Shown here piece by piece: positions 39,200 through 48,666 of a stretch of 64,000 bases of DNA. This DNA is from Adiantum capillus-veneris (taxonomy: Eukaryota; Streptophyta; Polypodiopsida; Polypodiales; Pteridaceae). The position numbers and the translations under genes were made by a program. Under the pieces are notes generated by a model. That model saw nothing but the letters and a program-made list of their open reading frames with translations, was not told where the DNA came from and ran no database searches. The DNA lies in the NCBI GenBank assembly GCA_014529385.2, contig CM043967.1:86603278-86667277 (forward strand). The letters are read 5' to 3'. The number at the start of each line of letters is the position of its first letter. The first letter of the stretch is position 1.

Positions 39200-39595
39200 T
39201 GTAACAGACTTGGACACTCCAAATCGAGAATCTACCGCGACACCACAAATAATCACTTCAAAACAGTTCATAGTTCACAATTGATTCCACGTTGGCTCGG
39301 CGGAGTTCCGTGCCTAGAGATATTGGCCTCAAAGACTGGCGCCCCTTTCGATATTTCTTTTTGTATTAATCTGCAACTCAAAAGTACAAGCGAGTAGATG
39401 GGACTCACTCTCAGACTCTACATCCAGATGCTCTGAGAAGTGAGAGCCCAACTACTAATTTAAAGAGTTTACAAGGGATGCTAAAAGCAGAGCCCAAAAG
39501 CTGAAAATCAAAAGCCTTGCCAAATAAAGCAAAAGCCCTCTGTCTCTCACAAGCTCCCTCTCTCTCTCTTGAGAGGAAATAAAGCAAAACAAAAG

Positions 39596-39658
<63 letters not shown>

Positions 39659-39882
39659 CCCAATTGCGTAGCAAAAGCAAGTCTAAAAAGATGCCACAAA
39701 TCCTGCTTTATTGCTGCCGCAATTCTTGCCGTGATTCCGGGCGTCCGTACAACCTGCCACGTTTCAGTCCTGCCGGCAGCCAGCCCCGTCAGCATTTCCG
39801 TAAATCTGCCACCTCATCATTTGTGGCCAAGGACGGGTGCATATGAGTGTGCACTGGGCAGCCACGTCACTAGTTTGTGACA
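39200..39882 (-). repeat. GYP-F1 5' LTR (in the inverted segment)
   Basis: It runs from TGTAACAGACTTGGACAC to CTAGTTTGTGACA, 683 bp. Its minus-strand start (TGTCACAAACTAGTGACGTG) matches the F1 3' LTR start at 51,331 very closely, closer than the F2 LTR at 53,137. This supports 39,200-39,882 and 51,331 being a pair. It contains the TATA/GAAATA module at 39,321-39,372 and an expanded CT tract. Confidence 0.82.
39599..39656 (+). repeat. (CT)n microsatellite in the GYP-F1 LTR
   Basis: An uninterrupted run of 29 CT/TC units. The F2 LTR lacks such a tract, so it expanded in this copy. It produces spurious Arg-Glu/Leu-Ser repeat frames on both strands. Confidence 0.95.
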
Positions 39883-39883
39883 T

Positions 39884-40175
39884 AGATGCTCTGTAGAGGG
39901 AGCCCCCTTGGGTTCTTTAAAAAGGTTACAAGGGATGCCAAAAGCAGAGCCCCAAAAGCTTCAAAAATCAAAAGCTTCATAAAGCAATGCTTCTAAACTA
40001 GGCTTCAAATAAAGCAAGTTTCCCCGAAAAGCTCCTCAGCAATTGCGTAGGCTTTTTAGCTGCTTTTCCCCCAGCGCAAAACGCGGAATTCCGTACAGCA
40101 TGCCACGTCAGCCAGCTTCCGCAAATTATGCCACGATTTCCGGAAATAGCCATACTGCCATGTAAATAGCCGTAC
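39884..40175 (-). repeat. F-family LTR fragment (F2-like), minus orientation
   Basis: It matches the reverse complement of about 53,210-53,515 (ccttgggttcttt, cttttgatttttgaagc, ccgtacagcatgccacgtcagc). Both LTR ends are missing. It abuts the intact F1 LTR on the left and GYP-D LTR sequence on the right, so it is a truncated older insertion. Confidence 0.78.
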
Positions 40176-40495
40176 TTCATTGCTGTTTTGGGCCGTGAAA
40201 TGTGTTCGCGTCATTACCTTCGGAATGACAAGGGGAACATTTTACAAGTCTGCCGCGAGGTGAACTGGGCAACCAGTTGTGAAATTTTTAGGCGACAACC
40301 TTGAAACGGAAAAATGCTTGTAATCGTGCTAAGTGGTGCATTTTAATGCACTTTCCTCATGCATGAAGAGGTAGCGCTGAATTTATAGCTGGAAGGCTCA
40401 TTTTGTAGTTTCTAGTCACAGGTTAAGAGCTATGGAGTGCTTCCTTTCCACTCTATGTACAGTGTGGTGCTAGGAGTGATGACTGCACACTACAT
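40176..40495 (+). repeat. GYP-D LTR piece, left of COP-1 (inverted orientation)
   Basis: It starts gctgttttgggccgtgaaat and matches the reverse complement of about 31,830-32,145. It continues at 45,988 after COP-1 with the CTACA duplication. Its orientation is opposite to both other GYP-D LTR copies. Confidence 0.82.
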
Positions 40496-40686
40496 GAAGG
40501 AGTACGAGCGGAAGTGCGACGCGAGAGAGAGTGCGAGAAGAAGAGCACGACGATATGGTGAACTCGCTCTACTGTAATGTGTAGAGCATAGTGAGTTCTT
40601 ATTAGGTTTTTACAAAAGAATATGTGTACATACCTGGCGGCCCGCCCACTTACCTGGGCGAACACATTGGGCTTTATACCCCAACA
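40496..40686 (-). repeat. COP-1 3' LTR
   Basis: It runs from TGAAG to CCCCAACA. It includes aagaagagcacgacgatatg and tttttacaaaagaatatg, shared with 45,797-45,987. Confidence 0.9.
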
Positions 40687-40704
40687 ACCTCCCACTTAAA
40701 GTCC
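40687..40704 (-). other. COP-1 polypurine tract
   Basis: The minus strand ggactttaagtgggaggt lies directly before the 3' LTR start TGTTGGGG. Confidence 0.75.
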
Positions 40705-40786
40705 AATGTGGTACTTTAAGTGTGAGAGAAGCTACTATACAAGCTAATATACAAGAGATGTAGAGAAGTGATGTACTACCCTACAC

Positions 40787-42211
40787 CTAACTGCTTGCGA
40801 AAATGCGCAAAGCTCTTTGAGGGAAGTCCTTTTGTAAGTAGATCAGCAGGATTTTCTGTGGTGTGAACTTTGACAAGCTGAAGTTGCTTATCCTCGAGCA
40901 TTTCCTGATGAAATGATACTTCACATCCACATGCTTTGTCTTTGAGTGATAAACTGGATTGCGAGCCAATTGTATAGCACTTTGACTATCACAATATAAC
41001 ACAGGCATCTCTTCTTTGATTCCCAAATCTGTTACTAGTCGATTAAGCCAAATTGATTCTTTGCATGCCTCTGATGCTGCAACATATTCAGCCTCTGTAG
41101 TAGACTGAGTAACACAATCTTGTAATCTAGAACGCCATGATACTGCTCCACCAGCCAATGTAAAGACATACCCTGACGTAGACCTTCGGTTGTCTAAGTC
41201 ACCTGCATAATCTGAGTCTGTAAAACCCTTTACACTTAGCTCCTGACTCCCATAGCATATACGCATACTCTTTGTAGCTTTCAGGTATCTCAATATTCCT
41301 TTCACTGCCTCCCAATGTTTCTTGCCTGGGTTTGACATGTATCGACTTACTACTCCCACTGCAAATGCAATGTCTGGGCGAGTAGCAATCATTGCATACA
41401 TCAAACTACCCACTGCAGACGCATATGGAATCTTATCCATTTCAGCCTGTTCTTCCTTAGACACAGGACAATCTTGTTTGCTAAGTTTCACATATGGTGG
41501 CAATGGAACACTCAATGCCTTTCCCTTCTCCATATTGAAACGTTGCAAAACCTTGTCAATATACTCTGTTTGAGATAACCAAATCAACTTCTTTGATTTG
41601 TCTCTCTCAATGCGCATACCAAGTATATGACATGCCTCACCCATGTCTTTCATGTCAAACGATTTTGCCATCTTTGACTTCAAAGCTGAAATTTCTTTCA
41701 AGTGCTTGCCAGCAATCAACATGTCATCCACATACAAAATAAGGATCAACCAACTGCCATCCTTAGCCTTCTTTGTATATAGATAGTGATCGAACTCACT
41801 ACGTTTGTAGCCTTGAGAAAGCATAAACTTGTGGAATTTATGGTACCATGCCCTCGGTGATTGTTTTAAGCCATAAAGACTCTTTAACAACTGGCATACC
41901 CAATCTTCCTTGCCTTTCTCAACAAACCCTTCTGGCTGCTGCATGTAAATTTCCACATCTAAATCACCATGCAAGAACGCTGTCTTGACATCCATTTGGT
42001 GCAACACCAAATCTAATATGGCAACCAATGCAAGAAAGCATCTCAATGTAGTCATCTTGACCACCGGAGAGAAGACTTCATCAAAGTCAATGCCTTGTTC
42101 TTGCTTAAAGCCCTTGGCAACAAGCCTTGCTTTGTACTTTGGCTGACTATCATGAGCGGTGATCTTATACCTGTAAACCCATTTACAAGGTAGAGCCTTT
42201 TTGCCCTATGG
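40787..42211 (-). pseudogene. COP-1 reverse transcriptase and RNase H
   Basis: The frame is open from just after a TAG at 42,208-42,211 to 40,787. Its 425 residues from 42,064 hold VLHQMDVKTAFLHGDLDVEI (Asp 25), LYGLKQSPRAWY and LILILYVDDMLIAGK (YVDD 111-114). The RNase H part follows (VKGFTDSDYAGDLDNRRSTS, TEAEYVAASEA, NPVYHSKTKHVDVKYHFIRK). Upstream in phase are KKALPCKWVYRYK and KARLVAKGFKQEQGIDF, the normal start of the copia RT. This is the only complete RT/RNase H frame in the window. Confidence 0.9.
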
Positions 42212-42643
42212 TAATTTAACTAGCTTCCATGTCTGGTTTTTATGCAGAGCTGTCATCTCTGACTGCATGGCCAATTGCCAATTCCCGGAGTCCTTCATTT
42301 GCACTGCTTCCTTGTAACATGAAGGCTCATTGCAATCAGTCAACATGACATAGTTCATAGATGGAACAAACCTATCAGGAGGTCGCGTGACACGTCCAGA
42401 TCTACGCACAATAGGTGGCTCAGGCTCAGCCACAACCTGTGGTTCCACTCTATCCTGTCCTTGCTCCTCTTGAGCCTTGACATTATGTCTTGCATGTGCA
42501 GGTCCATCTTCTTGGAAGACAACTCTCAACCCTCTCTGGTTTAGAATGATATTTGGATTCATTAAAGTGAACATCATTGCTGCGGACAACCTTTCTGGAT
42601 TCGGGATCCCAAAGTCTGTACCCCATCTCACCAGAATTACCAT
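42206..42643 (-). pseudogene. COP-1 integrase/RT linker
   Basis: The frame (145 residues) continues the integrase C-terminal region after a frameshift. It has FTLMNPNIILNQRGLRVVFQ near the switch, then a proline- and glutamate-rich linker (VVAEPEPPIVRRSGRVTRPP). It ends at DCNEPSCYKEAVQMKDSGNW, the usual EPxxYxEA start of the copia RT region, and stops at KLP. Confidence 0.82.
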
Positions 42644-43565
42644 AGCCTAGAAAGATGCACTTTCTACTCTTTGGCTCAAGTTTGTTCCTAAATTCCTTTG
42701 GAACGTGAGTATATGCCTCACAGCCAAAGACTCTGAGATGCTTGTATGAGGGCATTTTGCCTGACCATACCATCTCTGGCACTGAATCCTTTTGCAAAAC
42801 CTTGCTAGGAGATCTATTTACAAGATGAACAGCTGTTGATACAGCTTCAGCCCAAAACCCATTTGGCAGCTGTGCATTAGACAACATACTTCTGACCTTC
42901 TCTTGTATGGTCCTATTCATCCTCTCAGCAACACCATTTTGAGGAGGATTGTAAGGAGCAGTAAGTTCACGTTTTATACCTTTTGACTCACAAAAGTCCT
43001 GAAAGGCCTTTGAAACATACTCTCCACCATTGTCAGTGCGTAAGCATTTAAGCTTCTTGCCACTCTGATTCTCCACAAGTGTCACAAACGTTTTGAAAAC
43101 ACTAAACGCTTCATCCTTGTGCTTGAGAAAGTAAACCCATACTTTCCTCGAGTAATCATCTATAAATGTCATAAAGTAAGAAGCTCCCCCTAGAGATAGG
43201 TTAGGCATAGGTCCACACAAATCACTATGAACAAGTGCCAACTGTGTATCTCTTCTACTGCTTCTATGCTTATGTGGCTGCTGTGTTTGCTTACCATACA
43301 GACAATGTTCACAGAATTCAAAATCATTAAATGAAAAGCCAGGCAAATAACCAGAACGAGACAAGATTTCCATTCCCTTCTTGGACATATGTCCTAACCG
43401 GCTATGCCACAAAGAAACGTTTGGCTGCTCGGTTACATTGATTACATTTTTAGAGACATTTGATACATAAATCATGTAAAGTCCTCCAGACTTTACTCCA
43501 TGTGCTACTGTCATAGAACCTCCACATGTTCTGTCCAAAAGTGGTGATGTAGCCAGCATCATCAA
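42483..43565 (-). CDS. COP-1 integrase, 360 residues
   Basis: The finger uses His 54, His 59, Cys 85 and Cys 88 (LWHSRLGHMS, CEHCLYGKQ). The core has LVHSDLCGPM (Asp 115), CLRTDNGGEYVS (Asp 178) and NPPQNGVAERMNRTI (Glu 214), with D-35-E spacing. VFGCEAYTHVPKEFRNKLEP and CIFLGYGNSGEMGYRLWDPE follow. The first 20 residues are out of frame because of the frameshift with the gag-protease frame at about 43,510. Confidence 0.9.
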   Translation of the reverse strand: MMMLATSPLLDRTCGGSMTVAHGVKSGGLYMIYVSNVSKNVINVTEQPNVSLWHSRLGHMSKKGMEILSRSGYLPGFSFNDFEFCEHCLYGKQTQQPHKHRSSRRDTQLALVHSDLCGPMPNLSLGGASYFMTFIDDYSRKVWVYFLKHKDEAFSVFKTFVTLVENQSGKKLKCLRTDNGGEYVSKAFQDFCESKGIKRELTAPYNPPQNGVAERMNRTIQEKVRSMLSNAQLPNGFWAEAVSTAVHLVNRSPSKVLQKDSVPEMVWSGKMPSYKHLRVFGCEAYTHVPKEFRNKLEPKSRKCIFLGYGNSGEMGYRLWDPESRKVVRSNDVHFNESKYHSKPERVESCLPRRWTCTCKT

Positions 43566-44733
43566 GTAAACCTGTGCTGATCAAGCTCTTTGTAATTGCG
43601 GGAGCATGTCTCACATTCTTCAGCGTGAAAGAAGAGCCATTCTGAAACTTCAATTGAACATCTCCAACACCTAAGATCTCACATGTCTGCCCATTGCCTA
43701 GCCGAACATGATCTTTAGTGGTCATATAAGAGGTAAACCACTCCTTGTTTGGAGACACATGAAGTGATGCCCCTGAGTCTATAATCCAGTCACTTAGTGC
43801 ATTTCCATCAGATGCTGTAAGAAGAGCTGAGTCCATTGTATTCTTCAAGAAGTAGATGTCTCCTGACACTAGACTGTCATCCTCTACAACAGTGATTGTC
43901 ACATTTATTTCTTGAATCTTCACTGAGGACTTGTTCTTCTCACCATGGTCTTCAGCTTTCTCTTTGCCTTTTTCTGCTTTCCATTCTCTGCAGTCTCTTT
44001 TCATGTGACCCTTCTTGCCACAATGGTAGCATTCTATGTCACTCTTGCCTTTAGCACTGCGGGACTTGCTACGAGACTGATTCCTCTTTCCACCTTTGTA
44101 CTTTTCTTTGGTCCTTCCCCTGACAACTAAGGCTGTTCCTTTGCCTTTGTCCATTGTCTTTCTATTGGTTTCTTCAGTAAGCAGACTTCCTTCTACACCT
44201 GCTATGTTCAAACCATTTGGAGGTACAGAATTACTCAAAGCTGTGCGAAAAGTGTCCCAACTTTCCGGCAATGTGATCAACAGGAACATAGCTCTAACAG
44301 GTTCATCAAACTTGACACCTTGAGCTGACAACTGACTATAGATTGTGTTGAATTCATTCAAATGATTGGACATAGGTGTCCCTTCTTTCATCTTCAAGTC
44401 AACAAGCTTCTTAAGCCAGTATACCTGTGAAGCTGCATTCTGCTTCTCATAAAGATCACTCAGCTTTAACCATGCTTGATAAGCCGAAATCTCGTCTGCT
44501 ACATTGAAGTAAACGCTTTCTGCCAAAGTCAGCATAATGGTAGAAAGTGCCAATTCATCCATTTCGCTCCATTCATCTTCGTCCATATCTTTTGGTTTTA
44601 TCTCCTTGAGCTTTATCGGTTTTATCTGCTTCTTTTGTACCAACACGTGCCAAATCTGCTTCTTCCACAATGGGAAATTGGTTCCATCCAGCTTCTTGAT
44701 ATTGTAAAGAGTAGTGTCCTGTGATCCAGCCAT
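43450..44733 (-). CDS. COP-1 gag and protease, 427 residues
   Basis: It starts MAGSQDTTLYNIKKLDGTNF, the usual copia gag opening (W-K-x-x-I after it). The UBN2-type gag core comes next (AYQAWLKLSDLYEKQNAASQ, VYWLKKLVDLKMKEGTPMSN), then the zinc knuckle CYHCGKKGHMKRDC. Last is a protease with WIIDSGASLHVSPNKEWF (canonical D-S-G) and VGDVQLKFQNGSSFTLKNV. The final 20 residues are frame-shifted. The start ATG is 25-30 bp from a long leader of about 1 kb. Confidence 0.9.
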   Translation of the reverse strand: MAGSQDTTLYNIKKLDGTNFPLWKKQIWHVLVQKKQIKPIKLKEIKPKDMDEDEWSEMDELALSTIMLTLAESVYFNVADEISAYQAWLKLSDLYEKQNAASQVYWLKKLVDLKMKEGTPMSNHLNEFNTIYSQLSAQGVKFDEPVRAMFLLITLPESWDTFRTALSNSVPPNGLNIAGVEGSLLTEETNRKTMDKGKGTALVVRGRTKEKYKGGKRNQSRSKSRSAKGKSDIECYHCGKKGHMKRDCREWKAEKGKEKAEDHGEKNKSSVKIQEINVTITVVEDDSLVSGDIYFLKNTMDSALLTASDGNALSDWIIDSGASLHVSPNKEWFTSYMTTKDHVRLGNGQTCEILGVGDVQLKFQNGSSFTLKNVRHAPAITKSLISTGLLDDAGYITTFGQNMWRFYDSSTWSKVWRTLHDLCIKCL

Positions 44734-45780
44734 AGCTACGCTTCACAGTAGTTTACTTTCCTGGGAAAAATTCGGCAGAGTTTCCCCTGTAAACTGACCT
44801 CTGAACCAATATCAACCTGTCAAATGAACCAAGAAAGCTTCAGATTCTGCAGAAATTTTGGCAGAGTCTCCTTTGTAAAATGCCTCTTGTGTACTAAAAA
44901 CAAACCAAAAAACAGCTCAAAAAACCACTGTCTCTCTAACACTGTAAGTTGTGGGTAAACCTGTCCTGCACCTGTACTATCTCTGACTGTCCTGTCACTG
45001 TCCTGTAAGCATAGACTGCGACAATGCCTCAACGGCAGTAAAGCAAAGATGCAATCCCAACTGTCTAACTCACAGTCAATACATTCTAGCTGCCTATCTA
45101 AGGGTGCTCGAGGGATCGCTCCAAGACCTGTATCACCGAAAGGATCTCAACATTTGAGAATCCCCCAGCTCAATAAAACCTCACTCGACCCTCAACAAAG
45201 GCTGCAAAAAATCTGACAGTACATAGACTTCCCACAAAGTCATACATCCACAAATTTCCCACTGTATGCTGTAACCGTTGCGGCGGTTGTTTGCTGCGTG
45301 ACTCACAGCCAGCAAACCCTCAACAGACATACATCATCTCTGACAATACATCCCATGTGGAAGTACCTGCAATGTTAGGATGAAATCTGGAATATCAAGC
45401 AGCAAACACAAGCTACCTGATGAACTAGTGGATGTCGCCTACAGTCTGTGTGTAGATGCGCCCGTGTATGTGACACGCCTCCAAGAACTGTGAGCCGTCC
45501 TTCTATGTGTAGACAGCCACAAATCAACACTCTGGGAGTGTCGATATCCTCAGCACCTGCAGTCGTAGGCCGAAAACCCCAAATTTGCAGAGTCGGATCT
45601 GCATCCGTCGAGACCACGTAGTTGAAAATGGCCTGCGCAGACCTTTGTTGAAGCCGAATGGTGGCCGAGATGACCTCAGAAGGAAATTCTGATTTGGGGC
45701 CGTGTCTTCGCCTTTCGAATTTCACTCCAATCTGAGTTGGTGACTCTAGCCTCCTGCAGTGCTGCCCCGAGCCTCGATCT
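44734..45780 (-). other. COP-1 leader, about 1 kb, no supported gene
   Basis: Between the PBS and the gag start on the minus strand. It is unusually long for a copia leader. Short frames (44,820-45,032, 45,375-45,725) show no domains. Near 44,760-44,880 the phrase cggcagagt(t/c)t is repeated with the ttcccctgtaaa/tcctttgtaaa context, a partial duplication of about 90 bp. Confidence 0.55.
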
Positions 45781-45795
45781 GAGCTCTTATACCAG
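45781..45795 (-). other. COP-1 primer binding site
   Basis: The plus strand gagctcttataccag gives minus ctggtataagagctc, an initiator tRNA-Met-type PBS with one or two mismatches, beginning next to the 5' LTR end at 45,797. Confidence 0.8.
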
Positions 45796-45796
45796 T

Positions 45797-45987
45797 TGAA
45801 GGAGTACGAGCGGAAGTGCGACGCGAGAGAGAGTGCGAGAAGAAGAGCACGACAATATGGTGAACTCGCTCTACTGTAATGTGTAAAGCATAGTGAGTTC
45901 TTATTAGGTTTTTACAAAAGAATATGTGAACATACCTGGCGGCCCGTCCACTTACCTGGGTGACCACATTGGGCTTTATACCCAACA
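45797..45987 (-). repeat. COP-1 5' LTR
   Basis: It runs from TGAAGGAGTACGAGCGG to ACCCAACA, 191 bp. A TATA-like stretch is less clear than in the gypsy LTRs. Confidence 0.9.
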
Positions 45988-46336
45988 CTACACAATGCTG
46001 TCTCTCTCCCCTAGTGCAGTTATGTGATGCCCACAAGAGGGCTCTTCATTTGACTGATGTACAGTTGTGTGGGTTCATGCGCGATTGCTGAGCAAAGAGC
46101 CTCTTGTACAGGTACTGGATTAGCTAGTTGCTAATCCCCCACAGGTACAAGTGAATTCGGAGAGGTTTTACGGGAGAAATCTCGTCCGATTCAAAGGGCA
46201 AGTAGCCCTATAGGTGCGGGAGCTCGAGGACTTGCTACGGATGCGACCGGCTCGCGAAACGGAGCTCAAAACAGGGACTTATAGCCTACTGTGTTTTTCA
46301 AGTTTAGGGTTTCGGCCCTAAACGGTCCCTAATAAG
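45988..46336 (+). repeat. GYP-D LTR piece, right of COP-1 (inverted orientation)
   Basis: It matches the reverse complement of about 31,508-31,850 (tgatgcccacaagagggctc, ggtttcggccctaaacggtccc). It ends at tccctaataagg, beyond which GYP-F1 gag begins. Confidence 0.82.
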
Positions 46337-47300
46337 GAGTACCCAGTTCTTCTTTTTCTTCTTCGAGTTCTTTGACTCGAGCAAAGAAGATGGAAAAGAC
46401 AAAAAGCGAATAAAAAAGCAAAGCTTCGGAAAGGGCAAGAAAAAGGCAAAGAAGCCTAAATCTCGCCCCGTGGTTGACAGTTCTACAGAGGACTCGTCTT
46501 CAGATAGTTCGGACTCTGACGACAGCAGCTTCTATGCAAAGAAGAAGAATTTTTATAATGCCAACCAATATGACTTTCTGGAAGATAAACACAAGAGAGT
46601 TCGAGAGTTTAAGGAAGGTGGACAGTTAATATAATTTGACACATTTTCTGGTTATAGAGATGCTTCGAAGGCTTTGTCTTTTATACAGCAGTTTGACATC
46701 GCTTTCTGTGGAGGGTGTTACTCAGAGCACTCTAAGATTCGCTATGAAATTCAAAAGGCTTTTTATTTCTTCATGGCTGACTCGAGAGTATGAATGCGAC
46801 ATACGAACTGCTTGGAACCATCTTCGGATGACCAAGAAGGATACAGTGGACGCTTATTGCGAGAGATTCTGGAGCTCTTTTCTACTGGCCTCTTCATTTA
46901 AGAAGATCTCGTTCAAGGAACAGATTGAGCGGTTCACCTTGGGTCTTCCTACAGAGATCTGAGATCACTGCTTAGAACAAAAGTTAGCTTCCATTCAGGA
47001 GTTGATGAGTCATGCGAAACGGGGTTTTGCCATTCACTCAAGCAGTTTGACCTACCCCACATATGAAATCATGATGCAAAGAGCCGAACAGACTTCGACA
47101 AATGAAAGTAGAAAGAGGAAGAGCAATCCGGAAAGAAAGAAAAGAATGCACGACCCAAACTCACTCCTCAAGAGAGAGCTCTCTACATCAAGGAGGGGAA
47201 GTGCTTTGTATGCGGGGAAACTGGGCATTTCTCGCAAAGTGCCCTAAAAAGGCACAGAAAGAACAGAACGACAAGGACGACGAAAGGCCTGAGAGTTCAA
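46337..47300 (+). pseudogene. GYP-F1 gag, middle and C-terminal part
   Basis: From about 46,370 one frame gives a charged segment (KKRIKKQSFGKGKKKAKKPK, then SSTEDSSSDSSDSDDSSFYA). After a stop at 46,633 comes the gag core (FDTFSGYRDASKALSFIQQF). The frame at 46,636-46,962 has WLTREYECDIRTAWNHLRMT and KKDTVDAYCERFWSSFLLAS, ending QIERFTLGLP. The zinc knuckle at 47,202-47,245 starts KCFVCGETGH and is completed only after a frameshift. A Lys/Glu-rich tail follows. Confidence 0.78.
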
Positions 47301-47419
47301 GAGCATCCGCGGAACGTGGAAGAAAAGGCAAGATGAAAACAGGACTGGTTCCAGATTGTCTGGGTACTGATCCCAGCACGATGGACGAGAGTACAAAACT
47401 TTGCTGAGCTTGGGGCAGA

Positions 47420-48057
47420 ATGAAAGACCAAGAAGCCCTGATCTTCTTTGATGGAGGAGCCAAGGCCAACTTCATTTCACCGGAATTGGCGGTGCGGCTC
47501 GAGATCACACCTGATCGGATGGGACCACTTGCAGAGGCAGTTTTGGCGGCACCCAACAGGGACATAGCCATTACACCTGTCATTGGTAAACTTCGGTTGC
47601 ATTGTCAGGGGTATTTGGGGCATAAGGATTTTTATATAATGCCTTTGGAAGGTGGTGATGTTCTCTTGGGAATTCCTTGGACCACAAGAACAACGCCGTC
47701 GTCGACTATCGGGCGAGGAAAGCGACTTTGACCACAGAAAAGGGTAGACCCATTGTACTCGATGTAAAACTTAAGGGCGAGTCTGTCCCTATTGTATCGG
47801 CTTTCGCCATTTCAAAATTAATGAAATCCGGTCTGTTTGTTTACTCGATCTTTTTGAAAGAGTTGAGTGATGAGGATAGGACAATTATGTCTGAACTTGA
47901 TAAAGAACGCCAAGAGTTTCTCTATGCTCATGCCGATTGCTTCTCAGAGGGTGTGCGAGGCGAGTTAGCACCCGCTCGTCGTGAAGATCATACCATTGAT
48001 CTGATACCTGGAAGCACACCACCGAACTGGCCACCTTACCGTGTGAGCCGAGCTTAG
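47420..48057 (+). pseudogene. GYP-F1 protease and pre-RT linker
   Basis: The frame at 47,420-47,731 has DQEALIFFDGGAKANFISPE, the protease active site with D-G-G, and DVLLGIPWTT, the second block. A frameshift near 47,680 leads to 47,677-48,057 (VLDVKLKGESVPIVSAFAIS, AHADCFSEGVRGELAPARRE, DHTIDLIPGSTPPNWPPYRV), the usual stretch before the RT. It ends in a stop after SRA. Confidence 0.82.
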
Positions 48058-48069
48058 AACGAAGAGATT

Positions 48070-48666
48070 GTGAACCAAGTGAAAGACCTCTTGGAAAAGG
48101 GTCTTGTCCAGCCTAGTACTTCATCGTACTGCTCTCCAGTGTTGTTGGTTTTGAAGAAAGACGGATCTTGGAGAATGTGCATCGATTATAGAGCTCTCAA
48201 CAAAATCACCATCAAGAACAGATTTCCGATTCCTAGAATCGATGATATACCTGACCGACTTCAGGGATCCTCGTGGTTTAGCAGGATCGATTTGAAAAGT
48301 GGATATCATCAGATCCGAATCGCGCCAGGAGACGTCTACAAGACAACCTTCCGGACTACTTTTGCGTTATTTGAGTTTTTGGTGATGCCTTTTGGCCTAA
48401 CCAATGCTCCTGCGACATTTAACCGGATGATGGACATGATTTTTCGAGAGTACAGACTATTTGTTGGCACTTTCTTTGACGACATCATTGTTTTCTTCAA
48501 GGATGAGGCAGAACATAGAGAACATCTGCTTCAGGTCTTTCAGGCATTACGAGATCACAAGTTAGTGATTAATGCGAAGAAACGTGAATTTTTCTTACCA
48601 GAGATACACTTTTTGGGACACATTGTGTCAGCACCAAGAGTGCAGATGGATCCGGCCAAGATATAG
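48070..48666 (+). CDS. GYP-F1 reverse transcriptase, fingers to thumb
   Basis: The open frame of 198 residues contains QPSTSSYCSPVLLVLKKDGS, WRMCIDYRALNKITIKNRFP, WFSRIDLKSGYHQIRIAPGD (Asp about 74), FLVMPFGLTNAPATFNRMMD and VGTFFDDIIVFFKDEAEHRE (FFDD about 135-138). It ends EIHFLGHIVSAPRVQMDPAK before a TAG. Apart from the flanking stops this domain looks intact. The FFDD variant is shared with GYP-D. Confidence 0.85.
   Translation: MNQVKDLLEKGLVQPSTSSYCSPVLLVLKKDGSWRMCIDYRALNKITIKNRFPIPRIDDIPDRLQGSSWFSRIDLKSGYHQIRIAPGDVYKTTFRTTFALFEFLVMPFGLTNAPATFNRMMDMIFREYRLFVGTFFDDIIVFFKDEAEHREHLLQVFQALRDHKLVINAKKREFFLPEIHFLGHIVSAPRVQMDPAKI

Larger units (their letters stand above)
40491..45992 (-). mobile_element. 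COP-1: nearly complete Ty1/copia element, CTACA target duplication
   Basis: Identical-length LTRs (40,496-40,686 and 45,797-45,987, 191 bp) are flanked by CTACA at 40,491-40,495 and 45,988-45,992. The minus strand encodes gag-protease-integrase-RT-RNase H, the copia order. I see only two frameshifts (about 43,510 and about 42,560) and one nonsense codon (42,208-42,211). The LTRs differ at about six positions plus small indels, roughly 3%. The element is relatively young. Confidence 0.92.
38661..46340. other. Probable inverted segment joining GYP-D's LTR and GYP-F1
   Basis: At the left edge the GYP-D LTR stops at ctcggacctc and F1 gag starts in minus orientation. At the right edge GYP-D LTR sequence in plus orientation stops at tccctaataagg and F1 gag resumes in plus orientation. 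Reversing the segment puts both in register at once: the LTR reads on with a loss of about 5 bp, and F1 gains its 5' LTR, PBS and gag start. The details are in the findings. Confidence 0.65.

Noticed and set aside
39547-39880. Open frames with Arg-Glu and Leu-Ser repeats on both strands (also at 61,470-61,916)
   Set aside because: They are translations of CT/GA microsatellites and carry no other domain.
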